Source: a bacterium
Lineage (GTDB): Bacteria; Electryoneota; RPQS01
Length of the DNA: 13,665 nucleotides
Reading direction: 5' to 3'
NCBI GenBank assembly: GCA_028711875.1
Contig: JAQTRJ010000020.1
Coordinates: 1 to 13,665, forward strand
The notes under the pieces were generated by a model. It did not search any database, was not told the DNA's origin, and was given only the letters and a program-made list of their open reading frames with translations. Positions 1-6,864 of the stretch are shown here, piece by piece. The position numbers were made by a program, and so were the translations under genes. Positions within the stretch are counted from its first letter, which is position 1, and each line of letters begins with the position of its first letter.

Positions 1-1114
1 CAATCTCATCTCCCACAGAAAGCACGGCCGACGGGTGCTTGATGTGCTGTGTCCAGCTCATTTCGCTGATGTGGACCAAACCTTCCAGTCCCTTTTCGAG
101 TTCCACGAATGCGCCATAGCGCGCAATCGAAACGACGCGTCCGTGGACTTTCGAGCCGACGGGATATTTCTCTTCCACTCCTTCCCAGGGATGGGGTTGG
201 AGTTGCTTGAGGCCGATCGAAATCCGCTGCCGCGTTTTGTCGTAGTCGAGAACCTTCACGGTAATCTTCTGATCAAGCTGCACGAGTTCAGAAGGATGAC
301 TAACGCGTCCCCACGAGAGATCCGTGATGTGCAGTAATCCGTCCACGCCACCCAAATCTACGAACACTCCGAAATCGGTGATGTTCTTAACCGTGCCGTT
401 CATCACGTCGCCGACCTTCAGATCGCCCAGCACTTTTTCGCGGATGCCGGCCAGACTCTCCTCAACAATGACCTTATGGGATACCACGATGTTCTTTCGC
501 GCGTCGTTCAGCTTGACGATTCGGAAATCCATCTCGGTTCCGACAAGCGCGTCAAAGTCTCGCACCGGGTGCACATCAATCTGCGATCCGGGTAAAAAGG
601 CATCCACAGTCAGGACGTCGACCACGAATCCGCCTTTGATGCGGCGCATGATCCGGCCGCGAATAATCTCTTGATTCCGGTAGATGTCTCCGATTCGTTC
701 CCAGATCTTCAGGAAGTCCGCTTTCTTCTTGGAAAGCAACAGCTGTCCTTCAGTGTCCTCCACTCGATCCAGATAGACCTCGATGTCGTCGCCGACGTTG
801 AACGTCTCGCCGGGGGCGAACTCCTCGATCAGCACCATGCCTTCGGATTTGAATCCGATGTCTACGGAGATTTCTTTCTCTCCCACGGCGATAATCTTGC
901 CCTTGACGATCTCGCCTTCACGGAACTCCATGATCATTTTTTCATAGAGCGCCGCGAGGTCCTGAGTCTCATGGGACTCGATTTTGTTCTCAGGCAGATC
1001 TTCGGGGCGTACTTTCCGTCCGCGAAAACGAATTTCTTCGGGGACAAACGCGGTCGGAGGATTGGCGTCCTGGGGGGATGCCGCTTCGGGATTGGGGTTT
1101 GATGGTTGTGTCAT
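1..1114 (-). CDS. rpsA: 30S ribosomal protein S1 (3' end cut by the window edge)
   Basis: S1 binds mRNA on the 30S subunit and helps recruit messages for translation initiation. The 371 visible residues hold an N-terminal extension rich in Pro, Asn and Glu (about 1-60), followed by tandem S1-type OB-fold repeats starting near residues 66, 149, 233 and 318; the fourth is cut off. Repeats three and four carry the clearest signatures, such as GTVKNITDFGVFVDLGGVDG (240-259) and GRVVSIARYGAFVELEKGLE (325-344). Full-length S1 usually has about six repeats, so roughly a third of the protein should lie beyond base 1. The ATG at 1114 is the natural start, because the extension reads straight into repeat one. 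It lies 59 nt after plsC at the end of a cmk-plsC-rpsA run; cmk next to rpsA is a widespread order. The identification is secure; only the C-terminus is unknown. Confidence 0.96.
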   Translation of the reverse strand, partial: MTQPSNPNPEAASPQDANPPTAFVPEEIRFRGRKVRPEDLPENKIESHETQDLAALYEKMIMEFREGEIVKGKIIAVGEKEISVDIGFKSEGMVLIEEFAPGETFNVGDDIEVYLDRVEDTEGQLLLSKKKADFLKIWERIGDIYRNQEIIRGRIMRRIKGGFVVDVLTVDAFLPGSQIDVHPVRDFDALVGTEMDFRIVKLNDARKNIVVSHKVIVEESLAGIREKVLGDLKVGDVMNGTVKNITDFGVFVDLGGVDGLLHITDLSWGRVSHPSELVQLDQKITVKVLDYDKTRQRISIGLKQLQPHPWEGVEEKYPVGSKVHGRVVSIARYGAFVELEKGLEGLVHISEMSWTQHIKHPSAVLSVGDEI

Positions 1115-1173
1115 GGGAAATTCCCGTCGTTTTTTCTCCCGTCCGGGAATTTGACGGGGTTGGGTGATAGGGT
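1115..1173 (-). promoter_or_regulatory. rpsA leader with a palindrome touching the start codon
   Basis: These 59 nt between plsC and rpsA are the largest gap in the left-hand gene run. On the minus strand the heptamer GACGGGA occurs twice. The second copy runs into the 11-nt palindrome GGGAATTTCCC, which ends directly before the rpsA ATG. The GGGAA half is 6 nt from the ATG and is the best available ribosome-binding match, so a folded palindrome would mask it. S1 genes in some bacteria are autoregulated through structured leaders; that this leader does so is inference. I see no convincing promoter or U-tract terminator here. Confidence 0.3.
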
Positions 1174-1854
1174 TTATCTCAAACGTTCGTCTTCGATGAT
1201 GCTGCGATCGTAAACAATGCCTGTTACGCCCGGCACATTCCCCGAAACCGCGAACGACAGGACGCGAATGCGCTCGACGACGGCATCGGAAATACTCTGA
1301 TACAATTCATGGCCTCGCAAATCGCCGCGAATCAGATCCTCGGCGGGAATAGGCATTCCGATTACGACGCGGACCGCCGGTCTTCCCCGAAAGCGGAACG
1401 ATGCCCGATCCGTGCCATGCAGATAGACTGGAAGCACGGGAACGCGGGACAGCTCCACCAGCCAGCCGAGGCCAATCTTCGGTCGCAGGAATCCGTCCGC
1501 CGGAGCTCGTGTCCCCTCCGGGAAAAACACAAGGGCTCGACCCTGCCTGAGAATCTCCAGACTGCGTTTTAGCGCCGTTCGGTCAAATCCGCCGCGTCGC
1601 ACCGGATACGCGTTCAAGTAGGTAATCAATCGTCCGAGAAGAGGAATCCTGAACAATTCTTCTTTCGCGAAAAAAAAGACTTCGCGCCGGATCATTCCGC
1701 CAATCAAGGGCGGATCGCAATTCGAACGATGATTCGAGGCAATGATGATCGCGCCGGTGGACGGCACATTCTCGCTCCCCAGAACACTCACTCCGCATCC
1801 CAGCCGGAATACATTCCGCGCCAGCGCGCTCACCAGGGCGTAGCCGGTTCGCAT
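1174..1854 (-). CDS. plsC: 1-acyl-sn-glycerol-3-phosphate acyltransferase (PlsC/LPLAT family)
   Basis: Transfers an acyl chain to lysophosphatidic acid to make phosphatidic acid, the second acylation of phospholipid synthesis at the inner membrane. The 226-residue protein shows the family blocks in order. NHRSNCDPP (41-49) contains the HX4D catalytic pair His42 and Asp47. YPVRRGG (83-89) lies in the substrate-binding region, FFPEGTR (110-116) is the glycerophosphate-binding block, and LPVYLHGTD (141-149) is the last block. Length is normal for the short bacterial form, with only a weakly hydrophobic N-terminal segment (about 5-25). The ATG is 3 nt after the cmk stop, so the two are surely co-transcribed. 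The last 25 residues, after LSFAVSG, lack family signature. Other LPLAT acyltransferases look similar, so substrate specificity is inferred from the motifs. Confidence 0.88.
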   Translation of the reverse strand: MRTGYALVSALARNVFRLGCGVSVLGSENVPSTGAIIIASNHRSNCDPPLIGGMIRREVFFFAKEELFRIPLLGRLITYLNAYPVRRGGFDRTALKRSLEILRQGRALVFFPEGTRAPADGFLRPKIGLGWLVELSRVPVLPVYLHGTDRASFRFRGRPAVRVVIGMPIPAEDLIRGDLRGHELYQSISDAVVERIRVLSFAVSGNVPGVTGIVYDRSIIEDERLR

Positions 1855-1857
1855 CGT

Positions 1858-2553
1858 CTACTCGGTCAACGGTGTGGCGAGAATCTTTTTGGCCAACTCC
1901 AGAACTCGCTGCACCTGATCGCCGATCGTAAGATGCGTGGTGTCCAGTTCAATGGCATCGTCGGCCTTGCGAAGGGGACTGTGTTCGCGCGACGAATCGC
2001 GGGTATCGCGGGTTTCGATCGCCGATTCCACCTCTTCCAGCGTTTGTACGATCCCGCGCCCCATCATCTCCTTGCGGCGGCGTTTGGCTCGCGTCCGGAC
2101 GTCCGCCTTCATGAAAATTTTCAGATCGGCATCGGGAAACACCACCGTACCGATGTCGCGGCCGTCGAGCACCACACCGCCCTGACGGCCGAGACGGCGT
2201 TGCCACTCGACAAGGTGCTCACGCACACGATAGTCTTCCGACACCGGTCCAACCCACAGAGACACTTCCGGAGATCGAATCTCGTCGGTGACATCTTCTC
2301 CGTCGAGGAGAATCCTCGCCTGAGAATCCTTCTCAATCTGACTGACCTCCGTCGAGCGCAGGAGTTTCATCACTCGATCGTTGTCCGTCAATTCGATTCC
2401 GTCCCGCAGCATTTTCAGCGCGACCGCCCGATACATGGCGCCTGTGTCCACGTGCATATAGCCAAGACGCTGGGCAACCAGCCGGGCTGTCGTGGATTTT
2501 CCGCTGCTGGCCGGGCCGTCCACGGCAATGACCAATCCGCGAGTTCCGGCCAC
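1858..2553 (-). CDS. cmk: Cytidylate kinase
   Basis: Phosphorylates CMP and dCMP with ATP, feeding CTP and dCTP pools in the cytoplasm. The 231-residue product has the P-loop GPASSGKST (13-21), the CMP-binding segment HVDTGAMYRAVAL (34-46), the strand LDGRDIGTVVFPDADLKIFM (129-148), and the arginine-rich lid and base-binding stretch RDTRDSSREHSPLRKADDAI (182-201). Length matches the family (about 220-230). I chose the GTG at 2553: it shares its G with the TAG stop of the upstream gene (TAGTG), giving translational coupling, and it leaves four residues before the first beta strand. A longer reading from 2727 would add 58 basic residues overlapping the upstream gene and foreign to the family. 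Confidence 0.95.
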   Translation of the reverse strand: MAGTRGLVIAVDGPASSGKSTTARLVAQRLGYMHVDTGAMYRAVALKMLRDGIELTDNDRVMKLLRSTEVSQIEKDSQARILLDGEDVTDEIRSPEVSLWVGPVSEDYRVREHLVEWQRRLGRQGGVVLDGRDIGTVVFPDADLKIFMKADVRTRAKRRRKEMMGRGIVQTLEEVESAIETRDTRDSSREHSPLRKADDAIELDTTHLTIGDQVQRVLELAKKILATPLTE

Positions 2554-4253
2554 TATTTCAGCCGCCCGCCTTTTTCTTCTTCGATGAAAATGTGAGTGAC
2601 AATTTTCCCGGCGAAATATTCCTCGCCGCTTCCCAACATCCGGCGTTCCCAGGGAAACGCCGAGGACGTATCGCCTTCCGTATCGGTCACGGCGGACTTG
2701 AAAAAGTCCTTTACGCGCTGCTGCCACTTCCGCATGTTGGAAGGGCGAAGGTCCAGCCAGCCCTTATCAGCCCACTCTTCAATGCAGCCTTCCCGCATCG
2801 GAATCTCATTACTTCCCGAGTATGCCGGAATCTTCACCTCCGGCCCGCGAAGAATTCGCTTGCCGTCGGGAAGCAGAATGGGAACTCCAATGGAAACGAT
2901 GATCGAACGCAGCGCTGCGTCCTTCTGAAGAATCGCCCAAAGTTTAGCCGAAATCGTCTCCGCCGCTTCGCCGACGATCATCGCGGGATCCGGATACGCC
3001 ATCTTGATGAGATGAGCCTCATAGAGCAGCTTCGAAAGATGGGGCGGGCCCAGCATCTCAAAGGCGACACTGGAGATTCCGTGTTTGCTCTCCAGTCGGC
3101 GCATTTCCTCGAGCGCCGCGCTGCGCAAGATCGCCGCGCGGTAGGTCGGTCCCATGACCACCGCATCGAGTGCGCCGACGACGTCCAGTCCGCTGGTTCC
3201 GCCTTCGATTTCCCACAGCGCGGCCTCCGCGATCTCTTCAGGAGTCACAAATTCCATCTGCTGCGCCGCGGTAATAGTGTAGAATTCGTCCGCAGAAAAG
3301 ATTCCGTTCTCGCCCGTGTCAATGAACACGGATTTCAGGTTGTCGCCAGTCGCCGTACCCGATTCCGGATGATTGCGAACGAATGTTCCCCCCAGAAGCT
3401 CCGGAGACTCCGGATTGCAGTCGAAGAGCGGAATCGGACGACCGCCGCGCAGGACCTCGCCATAGGCGATTCGCTTCCAGGCGATGGCGGCCGCCGGCTT
3501 GATTTCCTTGACATACGGACATCCGGGCGTACGCGCCATAAGAAATAAAAGCAGGGAGTGCGCGCCCGCTATCGAGGATTTGGCCAAGAGCTGAGCGGAT
3601 GGCTTTTCTTCGGAATGCGTATAGGGAATATTGAATCCCATTCCGCCCGTACCGGTGGTGCCAACCTTGAGGTAGGTATGTACTCCGCTCTGACTCGAAG
3701 ATTCCGCGAGAACTTGAATGTGTCGAATAAGCTGGGGAACATAGACCGTCCCGCAGAAGCGCTCGATGAGATCAAGCATCGCATCCGAGATTTTCACGTC
3801 TTTGCCGCGCTGACCGAGAATATTCTTCAAGTCATAGTAGGCGGAATAAATATCCTGATAGGCAAAGCCGGTGGCGGAATTCACGCAGTCAACGATCAGA
3901 TCAGGACGATGTTCGGAAATCAGCCGGTGCAAAAAGAAAATTTTCAGGCGCTCGGGAGTCAACTTCTCGAAAATATCCTCCACGAACTGAGCCCGGAGTT
4001 CCGGCTTGGTCATGATTTCCCGTCGGGGAATATCCTTCAAATCATGACGGACGAAAATGTCACCCCACACCGGAATAATCTTGATTGCCGGAAATTCCTT
4101 GGCAAGTTCGCCGGCCGCCGCTTCCGCTTCCGCCTGACGAAGCGACAAAATCACCATTTTCGACGGGCCGCGCGACATGATTCGCCGGCAGATCGCCATT
4201 CCAACCAGTCCCCAGCCTCCCAGCACCATCACAGTAGTGTTTCTAAGCATCAT
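2553..4253 (-). CDS. Rossmann-fold NAD(P)-binding protein, SDR-like, function unknown
   Basis: The 566-residue product starts with a dinucleotide-binding Rossmann motif GGWGLVG (12-18) after a short beta strand, as in extended short-chain dehydrogenases. VDCVNSATG (121-129) fits the position of the central conserved strand in that fold. The segment QLLAKSSIAGAHSLL (221-235) aligns by eye with the SDR catalytic helix YxxxK, but the tyrosine position holds Gln221 while Lys225 is kept, so classical SDR chemistry is doubtful. About 300 further residues follow that I cannot assign. No signal peptide or membrane segment is seen, so it should be cytoplasmic. The start is one of two tandem ATGs (4253 or 4250), overlapping scpB by 8-11 nt, with GAGGTG 7 nt upstream; a longer reading from 4364 would be entirely inside scpB. 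It sits where rluB often follows scpB, but has no pseudouridine-synthase features. Confidence 0.75.
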   Translation of the reverse strand: MMLRNTTVMVLGGWGLVGMAICRRIMSRGPSKMVILSLRQAEAEAAAGELAKEFPAIKIIPVWGDIFVRHDLKDIPRREIMTKPELRAQFVEDIFEKLTPERLKIFFLHRLISEHRPDLIVDCVNSATGFAYQDIYSAYYDLKNILGQRGKDVKISDAMLDLIERFCGTVYVPQLIRHIQVLAESSSQSGVHTYLKVGTTGTGGMGFNIPYTHSEEKPSAQLLAKSSIAGAHSLLLFLMARTPGCPYVKEIKPAAAIAWKRIAYGEVLRGGRPIPLFDCNPESPELLGGTFVRNHPESGTATGDNLKSVFIDTGENGIFSADEFYTITAAQQMEFVTPEEIAEAALWEIEGGTSGLDVVGALDAVVMGPTYRAAILRSAALEEMRRLESKHGISSVAFEMLGPPHLSKLLYEAHLIKMAYPDPAMIVGEAAETISAKLWAILQKDAALRSIIVSIGVPILLPDGKRILRGPEVKIPAYSGSNEIPMREGCIEEWADKGWLDLRPSNMRKWQQRVKDFFKSAVTDTEGDTSSAFPWERRMLGSGEEYFAGKIVTHIFIEEEKGGRLK

Positions 4254-5034
4254 GGGTTGGCACCTCTTCGGAATCAGTTTCTTTGGCCGGATTCGGAGCC
4301 GGCCTTCCGTTTTCAATCGCCTTGGTCGAAACATCGGGCGCGGGAGTCTCATCCGGCAGTGCACTCTCTGGAGTCACGCCGGATTCTCCCTGATCGCGAT
4401 GCTGTCCCCATTCCCGCAACAACTCGGAATCCTGCGGAAGTTCGGAGAGATCGGCAAGGCCGAAATGCTTTAAAAAATCCGGCGTGGTTTCGTAGAGAAG
4501 CGGCCGTCCAATCACCTGAGCGCGACCGCGAATGGCGATGAGTCGGCGATCCAACAGCGTTCGCAGCACTCCGCCCGAGTCCACGCCCCGGATTTCATCA
4601 ATCTCTCCGCGCGTTACCGGACCGCGAAACGCAACCACCGCCAGCGTCTCAAGCGCGGCGCGGGATAAACGAGTGCGAGCGCGCTCCACAAACAGCTTGC
4701 GCAACACTCCCGAATAGTCGCGGCGCGTGAAAAATTGATAGCCGCCCGCCACGTGGAGAATCTCGAACGCGCGTCCTTCCCGTTCATAGTCCATGTTCAG
4801 TTCACGCACGATCTCGCCGAGCCGAGATGCATGTCGCTTTCCGAGGGCGGCGGCATACTGGCTCTCCGTCAGCGGTTCGGTGCTGGCGAAGATCAGGGCC
4901 TCGGTCGCTCCCTTGAGAAACGGACTGTCGTCGCCGAAATCCGCCGACTCTTTCCCGTTATCGGAGGGCTGAAAGTCCGGCGCGGAAAGATCGAGAACTG
5001 AATCCTTGTCTTGTTGGGAATCGCGTTCTGTCAT
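4243..5034 (-). CDS. scpB: Segregation and condensation protein B
   Basis: ScpB forms a dimer of winged-helix proteins that binds ScpA and, with SMC, makes the bacterial condensin complex that organises and separates chromosomes. In this 263-residue product the core runs from about 38 to 200. The second winged helix carries the family signature: LSRAALETLAVVAF (123-136), PVTRGEIDEIRGVDS (139-153), and GRPLLYETTPDFLKHFGL (176-193). An acidic, Ser-rich N-terminal extension (1-37) and a Pro/Glu-rich tail (about 212-263) look disordered and are longer than in short ScpB proteins. The ATG at 5034 lies 5 nt after the scpA stop. An upstream reading to 5244 would sit inside scpA and is low-complexity. 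The 3' end overlaps the next gene by 8-11 nt. Confidence 0.93.
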   Translation of the reverse strand: MTERDSQQDKDSVLDLSAPDFQPSDNGKESADFGDDSPFLKGATEALIFASTEPLTESQYAAALGKRHASRLGEIVRELNMDYEREGRAFEILHVAGGYQFFTRRDYSGVLRKLFVERARTRLSRAALETLAVVAFRGPVTRGEIDEIRGVDSGGVLRTLLDRRLIAIRGRAQVIGRPLLYETTPDFLKHFGLADLSELPQDSELLREWGQHRDQGESGVTPESALPDETPAPDVSTKAIENGRPAPNPAKETDSEEVPTHDA

Positions 5035-5039
5035 GGGGC

Positions 5040-5780
5040 CTATGCCGCCTGAAGCTCGGGCACATGCGCCCGGCTGATATACACTTCCGAGAAAGGCTCG
5101 TTCTGTTCCACGTGCAGTTGTTGTCGTTTGGTAAGCTCCAAGACGGCGAGCAGAGTGACGATCCAGATCATCCGCCCCATGTGCGCGTCCAAATGCTTCA
5201 GGAGTCCAAAACGGCCAAGACGCTCCACCAGCGCCACCACCCAACGGATGCGTTCCTCCAAGCTTACCTTATGAAGCTGCACTCGATGGAATCGGCGGTT
5301 CTCTTTGCGGCGAATAATCTCCTCGATGGCACACGTCAGATCGTATATCGTCATCGGGAAAAGACAATCAGACGGCTCGGGCTGCGCCGCCGCGGAAACG
5401 GGAAGTTTCCCGATCTCCCAGCGCTCGATCATCGCCGATTCCCGATGCGCGAAGTGCTCGGCCTCCTCTTTTGTCTTTTGATAGAGCAGCAGGCGTTCCG
5501 CAAGCTCGCGCCGCGGATCTTCGATTTCATCGCTTTCCTGATCCTCGTGACGCGGCAGCATCATCTTGGCTTTGATGGCAATAAGCGTCGCCGCCATCAC
5601 CAGATAATCGCCCGCATCTTCCAGATTCTCGACACCCATTGCTTCCACGACCGCCAAATACGAGTCGGTAATCTCGGCCATCGGCAGATCCGAGATGTCA
5701 TACTCTTTTCGCGCTACGAGGAACAGCAATAGGTCCAGCGGGCCTTCGAAGCGAGGAAGTTTTACCTGCCACACGCTCAT
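5040..5780 (-). CDS. scpA: Segregation and condensation protein A
   Basis: ScpA is the kleisin that bridges the SMC heads and recruits ScpB in the bacterial condensin. The 246-residue product opens with the family hallmark LPRFEGPLDLLLFLVARKEY (8-27), followed by DISDLPMAEITDSYL, the helical SMC-neck-binding region. A charged central linker with RHEDQESDEIEDPRRELAER follows, then the C-terminal winged helix, with LLAVLELTKRQQL near the end binding the SMC cap. The ATG at 5780 overlaps the trpS stop in a 4-nt ATGA arrangement, which decides the start; longer readings to 5987 are trpS antiframe sequence. scpB follows after 5 nt. Pairing with scpB makes the call firm. Confidence 0.94.
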   Translation of the reverse strand: MSVWQVKLPRFEGPLDLLLFLVARKEYDISDLPMAEITDSYLAVVEAMGVENLEDAGDYLVMAATLIAIKAKMMLPRHEDQESDEIEDPRRELAERLLLYQKTKEEAEHFAHRESAMIERWEIGKLPVSAAAQPEPSDCLFPMTIYDLTCAIEEIIRRKENRRFHRVQLHKVSLEERIRWVVALVERLGRFGLLKHLDAHMGRMIWIVTLLAVLELTKRQQLHVEQNEPFSEVYISRAHVPELQAA

Positions 5781-6790
5781 CCGAATCCCATGGCTTCGTG
5801 AACGTCGTTCATGGTCTGTTCCGCGGTCAGACGGGCGCGCGCGGTCCCATCGGCAATGATATCTTCGACTTCGCCGGGATGAGCCTCGTAGTGCTGCCGC
5901 CGTTCCCGAAGGGGGGCAAGATGCTCGATAATCCGGGCCGCGCAGCGCTGCTTGCATTCCACGCACCCCAGCGCGCCGCTCTCGCATCCGGAACGAATCT
6001 CGGTCACCGCGTCGCTATTGAAGCGGTTGTGATACGTGAAGACCAGACAGATATCCGGCCGACCCGGATCGTTCCGGCGAACCTTCAGTGGATCGGTCAC
6101 AGCTTGCCGGGTCTTTTTCTGAATCGCTTCCGGTGGATCGGAGAGAAGAATGGTATTGCCAAGCGATTTCGACATGCGCTTTCCGTCCAGCCCTGGCAGT
6201 CGCGGAAACTTGGACAGCAAACCATCCGGCTCGGGAAACACCGGGTGGTCGGGCGAATACAAATAGTTGAAGCGGCGGGCGATTTCGCGCGCCATTTCGA
6301 TATGCGGCAGTTGATCTTCACCAACCGGCACCGCTTCACCCTTATACATGAGAATGTCGGCCGTTTGCAGAACGGGATATCCGAGATGACCGTAGCTCAA
6401 ACGCGATTCCAGCTCCAGATCGCGCACCTGCTCCTTCAACGTGGGATTGCGTTCCAAGCGGGCCGTGGTGATCAGCATCGAGAGAATGAGGTGCAACTCG
6501 GCGTGCTGCTTGACCTGCGACTGGATGAAGATCGGACTCTTGACGGGATCCAATCCCGCCGCCAACCAGTCCGTGACCATATCCAGCGTGTTTTGCGGAA
6601 TATCGCGGGTGTGCTCGTGATCGGTGGTAAGCGTGTGCCAATCCGCCACGAAATGGTAGCTCTCGAAACGATCCTGAAGTTCGATCCAGTTTTCGAGCGC
6701 TCCGACGTAGTTCCCTAAATGCATGCGTCCGGTTGGACGCATGCCGGAAAGCAGCCGTCGCTTGTGATTCTGATCAGGTTTTATCTGCAT
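5777..6790 (-). CDS. trpS: Tryptophanyl-tRNA synthetase, probable iron-sulfur type
   Basis: Class I synthetase that charges tRNA-Trp with tryptophan in the cytoplasm. The 337 residues show the HIGH-type motif PTGRMHLGN (19-27), the tryptophan-pocket region GYPVLQTADILMYKGEAVPV (137-156) followed by GEDQLPHIEMAREIARRFN (157-175), and the KMSKS motif KRMSKSLGN (204-212). The C-terminal domain has four cysteines, 248, 269, 276 and 279, spaced C-x20-C-x6-C-x2-C. This is close to the [4Fe-4S]-binding pattern known from Thermotoga maritima TrpRS (C-x22-C-x6-C-x2-C, from memory). I chose the ATG at 6790; an in-frame GTG at 6820 would add ten hydrophobic residues and lies right against the preceding terminator. 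No strong Shine-Dalgarno is seen at either. The gene begins the housekeeping run and overlaps scpA by 4 nt. Confidence 0.95.
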   Translation of the reverse strand: MQIKPDQNHKRRLLSGMRPTGRMHLGNYVGALENWIELQDRFESYHFVADWHTLTTDHEHTRDIPQNTLDMVTDWLAAGLDPVKSPIFIQSQVKQHAELHLILSMLITTARLERNPTLKEQVRDLELESRLSYGHLGYPVLQTADILMYKGEAVPVGEDQLPHIEMAREIARRFNYLYSPDHPVFPEPDGLLSKFPRLPGLDGKRMSKSLGNTILLSDPPEAIQKKTRQAVTDPLKVRRNDPGRPDICLVFTYHNRFNSDAVTEIRSGCESGALGCVECKQRCAARIIEHLAPLRERRQHYEAHPGEVEDIIADGTARARLTAEQTMNDVHEAMGFG

Positions 6791-6802
6791 AAAGTAAACC
6801 GG

Positions 6803-6831
6803 AAGATACAATAATCTCACGAAAATAGCAA
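6803..6831 (-). promoter_or_regulatory. Possible sigma-70-type promoter for the trpS run
   Basis: On the minus strand TTGCTA (6831-6826) and TATCTT (6808-6803) are separated by 17 nt, matching four of six bases at each element. Transcription would begin around 6796, only a few nt before the trpS ATG, giving a nearly leaderless message. The -35 element overlaps the end of the preceding terminator. A promoter is expected here because trpS follows a terminator, but the match is weak. Confidence 0.2.
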
Positions 6832-6854
6832 CCGGATTGCACTGGCAATCCGGT
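6820..6854 (-). terminator. Intrinsic terminator of the B12 operon
   Basis: On the minus strand, 10 nt after the stop codon of the propeller gene, there is a perfect 10-bp stem: ACCGGATTGC (6854-6845) pairs with GCAATCCGGT (6840-6831) around a 4-nt loop. A moderately U-rich tail, TGCTATTTTC, follows. This fits rho-independent termination separating the B12 operon from trpS. The U-tract is interrupted, so termination may be partial. Confidence 0.65.
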
Positions 6855-6864
6855 CAATTGAACC

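Noticed and set aside
1130..1160. Inverted repeat in the rpsA leader (TCCCG and CGGGA) as a terminator of plsC
   Set aside because: Its loop is very small, and the minus strand continues into an A-rich run, not a T-rich one.
1729..2595. Plus-strand frame of 288 codons opposite plsC and cmk
   Set aside because: It lies across two genes with clear catalytic motifs on the other strand, and its translation is low-complexity with no recognisable domain.
2554..2727. N-terminal extension of cytidylate kinase from the upstream ATG at 2727
   Set aside because: It would add 58 mostly basic residues encoded entirely within the preceding gene. The TAGTG junction gives a start that fits the family length.
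2592..4541. Two long plus-strand reading frames of over 300 codons opposite the Rossmann-protein and scpB genes
   Set aside because: They are antisense shadows of well-supported coding sequence. Their translations are rich in Arg, His and Pro, match no family I recognise, and break where the minus-strand genes continue.
6791..6820. GTG start at 6820 for trpS
   Set aside because: It would place the start a few nt from the terminator stem, leaving no room for a promoter or leader. The ATG at 6790 gives a normal N-terminus.
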